From positions 1 through 37,995 of the forward strand of contig JANQMV010000055.1 in the NCBI GenBank assembly GCA_028279865.1: a stretch of 37,995 bases of DNA. The letters run 5' to 3'. The position numbers were made by a program, and so were the translations under genes. The first letter of the stretch is position 1. Each line of letters starts with the position of its first letter. Shown here one piece after another: positions 33,275-37,995 of this stretch. Under the pieces are notes generated by a model. That model had not been told where the DNA came from and made no database searches. It worked only from the letters and a program-made list of their open reading frames with translations. This DNA comes from Candidatus Altimarinota bacterium. Its GTDB lineage: Bacteria > Patescibacteriota > Gracilibacteria > JANQMV01.

Positions 33275-34498
33275 ATGGAAAACAAGAAAATCGTACTCGC
33301 CTACTCAGGAGGACTGGACACATCTATCATCACAACCTGGCTCGTTCAAAACGGCTTTGAAGTGATTTGTCTACTGGTAGACCTCGGACAAAAAGTTGAA
33401 GATGTAGAAGAACTTAAACAAAAAGCCCTAAACTGTGGTGCCAGCAAATCAGTTGTCCTGGATTTAAAAGAAGAATTCGTCAAAGAATATGTCTTTGAAG
33501 TAATGAAATGGAATGCTAAATACGAAGGAGAATATTTATTGGGAACATCCGTTGCCAGACCACTTATCGCCAAAGCTCAAGTTCAAATCGCCGAGCAAGA
33601 AGGCGCTCAATGGCTTTCACACGGAGCAACCGGAAAAGGGAATGATCAAGTTAGATTTGAAATGGGATACTATGCCCTCAAACCGGATGTAAAAGTTTAT
33701 GCACCATGGAAAGATCCTAAATTTTTGGAAAAATTTCCGGGCAGAAAAGAAATGATTGATTTCGCCGAAGAAAATAATATTCCAATTAAAGCAACCAACG
33801 AACAACCTTGGTCAAGTGATGAAAATTTACTCCACATTTCTTTTGAAGCAGGAATGCTCGAAGATCCGTGGACAAAACCACTGGATGAAATGTATGAATT
33901 TTCGAAAACTCCACAAAATGCCCCGGATCAAACCACAGAACTTTTCCTCGACTTCGAAGATGGTCTACCGGTTAGCCTAAATGGAGAAAAACTTTCTCCA
34001 GCAGAAATGCTGCACAAGTTAAACGAAATCGGAGGAGAAAACGGAATCGGGCAACTCGATATGGTGGAAAACAGATTTGTGGGAATGAAATCCAGAGGAG
34101 TCTACGAAACTCCGGGAGGAACAATTTTGTGGAAAGCACACAAAGCAATGGAAAGTATCACCATGGACAGAGATTTGATGCATTTAAGAGACTCTCTCAT
34201 GCCTGAATTTGCAAAAATGGTTTATAACGGTTTTTGGTTTTGCGCTAAAATGAAAGCCATGCAAAAACTCATTGCACAGTCACAAAAGAAAGTAACCGGA
34301 ACTGTCAGATTGGATTTGTACAAAGGAAATGTCAGAATTACCGGAAGAAAATCGGATTACTCTCTCTACGATGATAAAATCGCCTCAATGGACGACGACG
34401 GAGGTGCTTACAACCAAGAAGACGCCATCGGTTTCATCAAACTAAATGCCCTGCCACAAAGAGTAGAAGCAGCGAAAAGAGGAGGATTGTATCTTTAA
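33275..34498 (+). CDS. argG: Argininosuccinate synthase
   Basis: ArgG joins citrulline and aspartate to argininosuccinate using ATP. The 407-residue protein starts MENKKIVLAYSGGLDTSII, with the N-type ATP pyrophosphatase P-loop SGGLDTS, and shows the substrate segment GATGKGNDQVRFE (about 114-126), the aspartate/citrulline residues near LLGTSVARPLIAK and the C-terminal tail that makes tetramer contacts. Normal length for the family (about 400). It heads the arg cluster and lies behind a translation-coupled attenuator. It has no internal TGA and ends TAA. A 326-base gap with two repeats follows before argF. Confidence 0.97.
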   Translation: MENKKIVLAYSGGLDTSIITTWLVQNGFEVICLLVDLGQKVEDVEELKQKALNCGASKSVVLDLKEEFVKEYVFEVMKWNAKYEGEYLLGTSVARPLIAKAQVQIAEQEGAQWLSHGATGKGNDQVRFEMGYYALKPDVKVYAPWKDPKFLEKFPGRKEMIDFAEENNIPIKATNEQPWSSDENLLHISFEAGMLEDPWTKPLDEMYEFSKTPQNAPDQTTELFLDFEDGLPVSLNGEKLSPAEMLHKLNEIGGENGIGQLDMVENRFVGMKSRGVYETPGGTILWKAHKAMESITMDRDLMHLRDSLMPEFAKMVYNGFWFCAKMKAMQKLIAQSQKKVTGTVRLDLYKGNVRITGRKSDYSLYDDKIASMDDDGGAYNQEDAIGFIKLNALPQRVEAAKRGGLYL

Positions 34499-34520
34499 TC
34501 CAAGACTAAAGCTGCAAATT

Positions 34521-34606
34521 TGTCATCCTGAGGAGTGAAAAGACGAAGGATCTCCGCCACTGACTGCCAGAGATTCTTCACTCCGTAAACTACGTTCAGA
34601 ATGACA
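34521..34606. repeat. MITE-like intergenic repeat, copy 7 (short)
   Basis: Ends TGTCATCCTGAGGAG and TTCAGAATGACA; 86 bases. The interior (GAAAAGACGAAGGATCTC and GAGATTCTTCACTCC) is near-palindromic. It resembles a different subtype of the same termini. Confidence 0.6.
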
Positions 34607-34633
34607 CGTCTATAACTTCCAAATCCCTCCCCG

Positions 34634-34766
34634 TGTCATCCCGGAATTATGTCCGCTTTAATAAAAAAATAGAAAAGTCATAATATCCGGGATCTCACTG
34701 CTGAATATTAGATTCCGGATATTTTAACTCTAAAATTAACATCAAAGATAAAATTCCGGAATGACA
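34634..34766. repeat. MITE-like intergenic repeat, copy 8
   Basis: Ends TGTCATCCCGGAATT and AAATTCCGGAATGACA are inverted repeats of each other; 133 bases. The left 63 bases differ from the copy at 35808 by one substitution and one indel. Confidence 0.8.
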
Positions 34767-34824
34767 TTTTTTCTACTAAAACAAATAAATCGTCTCCTAC
34801 TCAACAATTCTAACAAGCAAAACT

Positions 34825-35772
34825 ATGAAAAAAAACTTAACCAAAATCAGTGATTTGGATAAACAGGAAATATCCAAAATCATCAAACAAGCTTTTTTGT
34901 ACAAAAAAGAAAAAGATCAGGGCAAAGAACACGCTGATATTCTCAAGAAAAAAACGATTGCAATGATTTTTGAAAAAGCTTCGCTCAGAACAAAAGTTGC
35001 CATGGAAACAGCCGCCTATCAATTAGGCGGACATGCTGTTTATCTTACCAGTTCACAGATTCTTGCCAGTGGAAATAATCAGCAAGGCAGAGAATCAATT
35101 CCTGATATCGCACACAATTTGGAAAGATTTTGCGAATTGATTACCGCCAGAGTTTATCATCATGAAACAATTAAAATCCTCTCCGAATCAAGCAACAAAC
35201 CTGTCATCAATCTACTCTGCGATCAACATCACCCCACACAAACACTCGCTGATCTGATGGTCATTTATTGGCACAAGCAAAGTTTTGAGAACTTAAAAGT
35301 CTGCTTCATCGGTGATGCCAATAATGTTTCACAGGACTTAATGCAAGGTTGTAGTATTATGGGAATTGATTTTTCCATCGCAACGCCGGAAAGCTACCCT
35401 GTGCCTAACAATGTCATCACAGAAGCTCTCAACCACGCTTCTAAATCCGGCGCAAAAGTTGAAGTCACTACTTCTCCCGAAATAGCAATTAAAAACGCTG
35501 ACTTTGTCTACACAGATACGTTTATTTCCATGGGAGAAGAAGATCAGTATCAAGCAAAAATCAAAGAATTTGCTGACTATCAAATAAATTCAGAAATTCT
35601 CAAACATGCTAAAAATGATGTAAAATTTATGCACTGCTTACCCGCACACCGAGGAGAAGAAGTCACAGATGAAGTTATGGACAGCAAACATTCAATCATC
35701 TTCGACCAAGCAGAATGCAGACTACACATTATGAAAAGTTTGTTGCATTATTACTTTGGATGAAAACATTAA
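34825..35772 (+). CDS. argF: Ornithine carbamoyltransferase
   Basis: OTCase makes citrulline from ornithine and carbamoyl phosphate. Signatures: EKASLRTKVAMETA (carbamoyl-phosphate loop, SxRT as SLRT), HHPTQTLADLMVI, the SMG loop in TDTFISMGEEDQ, and the catalytic HCLPAHRGEEV. Under the standard code it stops at TGA (35761-35763) after 312 residues. With UGA as Gly it gains Gly-Lys-His and ends at TAA 35770-35772. It follows argG by about 326 bases and precedes argH by about 180, all on one strand; the gaps hold repeats and no leader ORF like that of argG. Confidence 0.95.
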
Positions 35773-35807
35773 AAAAGCGTTCCGATGGGAACTAGTCTCC
35801 CCTTTTC

Positions 35808-35870
35808 TGTCATCCCGGAATTATGTCCGCTTTAATAAAAAATAGAAAAGTTATAATATCCGGGATCTCA
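35808..35870. repeat. MITE-like intergenic repeat, copy 9 (left half)
   Basis: TGTCATCCCGGAATTATGTC through ATATCCGGGATCTCA, nearly identical to the left half at 34634. The right half is missing. It sits between argF and argH. Confidence 0.78.
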
Positions 35871-35949
35871 AACATCACACACTCTACAATCCCGGCACGG
35901 AAAAACATCCGCGCCTGCGATAAATGAAATTTCTAAACTCTAAACCACT

Positions 35950-37149
35950 ATGCAAAAAATCTGGCAAAAATCAGCACAAAGTAATACTTCCGACATTGCA
36001 AAAATTGTCGAAAAATTTACCGTAGGAGATGATTATATCCTTGATCAAAAAGTCCTCCCCTATGACTTAAAAGCCTCCAAAGCACATGCACAAATGCTGC
36101 ATCAAATTAAAATCATTTCCAAGGAAGAACTGGAAGCTTTGGAAAAAGGTTTGGCTGAAATTAAAACTTTATGGAAAAAAGGAGAATTCGAAATTTCCAG
36201 AACAGATGAAGATTGTCACACGGCGATTGAAAAGTATTTAACGGAAAAATTCGGAACAGTCGGAGAAAAAATCCATACAGGCAGAAGCAGAAATGATCAA
36301 ATTCTGGTGGCGATGCGTTTGTTACAAAAGCATTCTCTGCAAAGCTTTACTGAGCAGATTGAAGGTTTGCTGCAAAGCTTTACAGAACAAACTGAAAAAT
36401 TTGGCAAGATTAAAATGCCCGGTTACACACATATGCAAAGAGCCATGCCGTCTTCTGTCGGAATGTGGCTGGGTAGTTTTGAAGCCAGCTTCAAAGATAA
36501 CTTCCAACTAATGCAAAGCACTCAAGCAGTTATTGATCAAAATCCTTTGGGCAGTGCCGCAGGTTTTGGAGAAAATACTTTTGGCTTGGATCGAGAATTT
36601 ACTTCAAAGAAGCTAGGCTTTGCTAAAACACAAACTAATCCGATGTATTGTGCCTATTCCAGAGGAAAATTTGAAAAAATTATTCTGGATAATTTAGGAA
36701 ATTTCATGCTGGATTTTGGAAAATTTGCCAGCGATCTTCTACTTTTCACAACCAAAGAATTCGGATTCTTCGCTTTACCGGATGAATTTTTAACGGGTTC
36801 TTCCATCATGCCGCAAAAAAAGAATTACGACGTACTGGAATTAATGCGAGGCAAAACAAGCGTCTTCTTTGGTTATCAATCGCAAATCCAAGAAATAATT
36901 AAGAACCTTCCCTCAGGTTATAATCGAGATTTCCAACTAATCAAAGCACCATTTTTAAAAGCTCTGCAAACTTTTGGAAACTGCTTGGAAATGACGAATC
37001 TGGTTGTAAATAACTTACAGCCAAATCAAGCAAAACTTGAAGAAGCTTGCAGTCAGGAACTTTATGCCACGGATGAGGCGTACAAACTGGTTAAAAACGG
37101 AATAAGCTTCCGTGAAGCTTACAAAAAAATTGGTGCTAAATACATTTAA
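35950..37149 (+). CDS. argH: Argininosuccinate lyase, short C-terminus
   Basis: ArgH splits argininosuccinate to arginine and fumarate. Visible are the N-terminal ILDQKVLPYDLKASKAHAQML, EDCHTAIEKYLTEKFG, HTGRSRNDQI, the helix PGYTHMQRAMPSSVGMWLG and the flexible catalytic loop GSSIMPQKKN. It has 399 residues, some 50-60 fewer than E. coli ArgH (457): it stops after SFREAYKKIGAKYI, just where the last helical part of the family begins. Active-site segments are all present, so it may be active; a shortened lineage form is likelier than truncation because the stop is TAA with no repeat at the end. Confidence 0.94.
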   Translation: MQKIWQKSAQSNTSDIAKIVEKFTVGDDYILDQKVLPYDLKASKAHAQMLHQIKIISKEELEALEKGLAEIKTLWKKGEFEISRTDEDCHTAIEKYLTEKFGTVGEKIHTGRSRNDQILVAMRLLQKHSLQSFTEQIEGLLQSFTEQTEKFGKIKMPGYTHMQRAMPSSVGMWLGSFEASFKDNFQLMQSTQAVIDQNPLGSAAGFGENTFGLDREFTSKKLGFAKTQTNPMYCAYSRGKFEKIILDNLGNFMLDFGKFASDLLLFTTKEFGFFALPDEFLTGSSIMPQKKNYDVLELMRGKTSVFFGYQSQIQEIIKNLPSGYNRDFQLIKAPFLKALQTFGNCLEMTNLVVNNLQPNQAKLEEACSQELYATDEAYKLVKNGISFREAYKKIGAKYI

Positions 37150-37187
37150 ACAACTTGCTTCAGCTGTTTGTAAAACAATAAATCGAA

Positions 37188-37253
37188 ATGATTAATCTTT
37201 TATTAAATCGCCGTATCAGAACTCTTCGCTTGCGTACTGTACGTAAACGCTAA
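37188..37253 (+). CDS. Arg-rich leader peptide of the argB-like gene
   Basis: A 21-codon ORF with seven Arg codons (CGC CGT, then AGA, CGC, CGT, CGT, CGC). The peptide is MINLLLNRRIRTLRLRTVRK plus Arg. It is 39 bases after argH and ends 23 bases before a terminator hairpin. Its Arg density makes coincidence unlikely, and most of its Arg codons suit tRNA-Arg(GCG). Confidence 0.82.
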   Translation: MINLLLNRRIRTLRLRTVRKR

Positions 37254-37302
37254 TTTTTAAACTAAAAAAATTAAGCCTTACGTGATAGTGCGTAGGTTTT
37301 TT
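37227..37302 (+). promoter_or_regulatory. Arginine attenuator before the argB-like gene
   Basis: Terminator arm CCTTACG (37276-37282) pairs with CGTAGG (37291-37296). The leader end ACGTAA (37241-37246) can pair with TTACGT (37278-37283), part of that 5' arm, as an anti-terminator. GCGTAC..GTAaaCGC (about 37232-37250) forms a protector hairpin over the last Arg codons. It is weaker than the argG version. Confidence 0.7.
37276..37302 (+). terminator. Intrinsic terminator of the argB attenuator
   Basis: CCTTACG and CGTAGG form a 6-bp stem with one bulged T and an 8-base loop, followed by six T. It lies about 30 bases before the gene start. Confidence 0.78.
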
Positions 37303-37330
37303 CTTCTTGTAAATATTTAATTTGTCAAAT

Positions 37331-37995
37331 ATGGAACTAAGTGAAAAAAGGTATTTTCAAAATCTCTACAGGAAAAGTAATCTTCTAATAAAAAGCAGTG
37401 GAGAAGGTGTCTTGCCTCAAAATATAGAAAATCTAACAAAAAACATTAGGGAATTGCTTCTTCAAGGAACCAAAATAACCCTGATTCATGGTGCAGGAAA
37501 ACAAATTGATGCAGCATGGAGAAGAAGCGGACACACAGAAGAAAGACCCAAAAGAGACGGAGTTGCTCTTACTACCCCCGAGGTGCTCTATGATGCTGTT
37601 TTGCCTGCAGAGGAACAAATACAAAATGAGCTTGCGCAATACTTTGACACTATTGATCACACAACCATACCAAGAGCAAACATTAGAGGTGAAATCAAAG
37701 ATTATGAAAAAATGGGATTTACAGGTACGCCAGTTGAAGTAGAAAATCTTGATTTTGAAAAAACTTTACAAATTATTGGATTCACAGGTGTAACTGAGAG
37801 TGGACAAGAATTAAATATAAATGGGGATGAAATAGCAAAGGTGATTGTTAAGACACGTCAAAGTTTTGACAAAGTTATTTTCGCAACCGAAAGCGGAGGT
37901 GTTTTGAATACTGACAAAAAAATTGTCCACGCAATTGCACTTGAAGATATTCCAGAAATTCTGAAAGATTTTCATCCAAAAATCAAAGTTGAAGG
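37331..37995 (+). CDS. argB: Acetylglutamate kinase-like amino acid kinase (partial)
   Basis: The first 221 codons run open to the window end. The fold reads as an amino acid kinase: an N-terminal helix, ITLIHGAGKQIDAAWRRSG (substrate/phosphate loop, like the HGGG region of acetylglutamate kinase), RDGVALTTPEVLYDAV, a central GFTGVTESGQELNINGDEIAKVI resembling the LNINAD part of NAGK, and ATESGGVLNTDKKIVHAIA where NAGK has LTDVPGVL. ArgB phosphorylates N-acetylglutamate. The Arg attenuator and argGFH neighbours favour this over other amino acid kinases such as aspartokinase; it could be a fused NAGS-NAGK, which would show in the C-terminal part beyond the window. Confidence 0.72.
   Translation, partial: MELSEKRYFQNLYRKSNLLIKSSGEGVLPQNIENLTKNIRELLLQGTKITLIHGAGKQIDAAWRRSGHTEERPKRDGVALTTPEVLYDAVLPAEEQIQNELAQYFDTIDHTTIPRANIRGEIKDYEKMGFTGTPVEVENLDFEKTLQIIGFTGVTESGQELNINGDEIAKVIVKTRQSFDKVIFATESGGVLNTDKKIVHAIALEDIPEILKDFHPKIKVE

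Overview
The window looks like chromosome from a member of the Candidate Phyla Radiation (Patescibacteria) that reads UGA as glycine (genetic code 25, known from Gracilibacteria and Absconditabacteria). DNA is AT-rich, genes are short and close together, and few starts have a visible Shine-Dalgarno sequence. trkA and trkH are open only if ten in-frame TGA codons are read through, and a D-2-hydroxyacid dehydrogenase contains one more. Several of these fall where the families have Gly. Most other genes contain no internal TGA and end in TAA or TAG. The three that meet a TGA at the end meet TAA or TAG 3 to 9 codons later. The recoding therefore seems to be used sparsely and unevenly.

Layout. 1-3.4 kb, minus strand: gyrB 5' end, trpA, a REP-associated tyrosine transposase flanked by palindromic repeats, and ddl. 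3.5-5.9 kb: a toxin-antitoxin pair, tRNA-Thr, a GNAT enzyme and a PhzF-like protein. 5.9-9.0 kb: the UGA-rich potassium uptake pair trkA-trkH. 9-12.6 kb: a hypothetical gene, a NIF3-like protein, prs, a slipin and a rhodanese. 12.8-15 kb, minus: a GIY-YIG remnant, tRNA-Ser(GCU), tRNA-Ser(UGA), tRNA-Arg(GCG) and leuA. 15-20.7 kb: hypotheticals, DUF523-DUF1722, DUF2177, a prephenate dehydratase-like gene, trpS and an AEC permease. 20.7-25.1 kb: a DhnA-type aldolase with an attenuator-like leader, rplU, rdgB, a HAD phosphatase and the dehydrogenase. 25.4-32.5 kb: an MFS transporter, an 897-residue uvrC with an embedded GNAT domain and two blocks of in-frame repeat sequence, a frameshifted flavodoxin and an ABC exporter. 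32.8-38 kb: an arginine cluster argG, argF, argH and the start of an argB-like kinase.

The most notable system is arginine control. Two short Arg-rich leader ORFs, one before argG and one before the argB-like gene, are each followed by a terminator hairpin whose 5' arm can pair with the leader instead. That is the layout of a translation-coupled transcription attenuator sensing charged tRNA-Arg. The leader Arg codons are mostly CGU and CGC, the codons the local tRNA-Arg(GCG) should read.

The intergenic spaces hold at least nine copies or fragments of a MITE-like repeat with TGTCAT/ATGACA ends, and three copies of a GAAGG-type hairpin. No rRNA, CRISPR array or prophage was seen. All product calls come from reading motifs; no database search was run.
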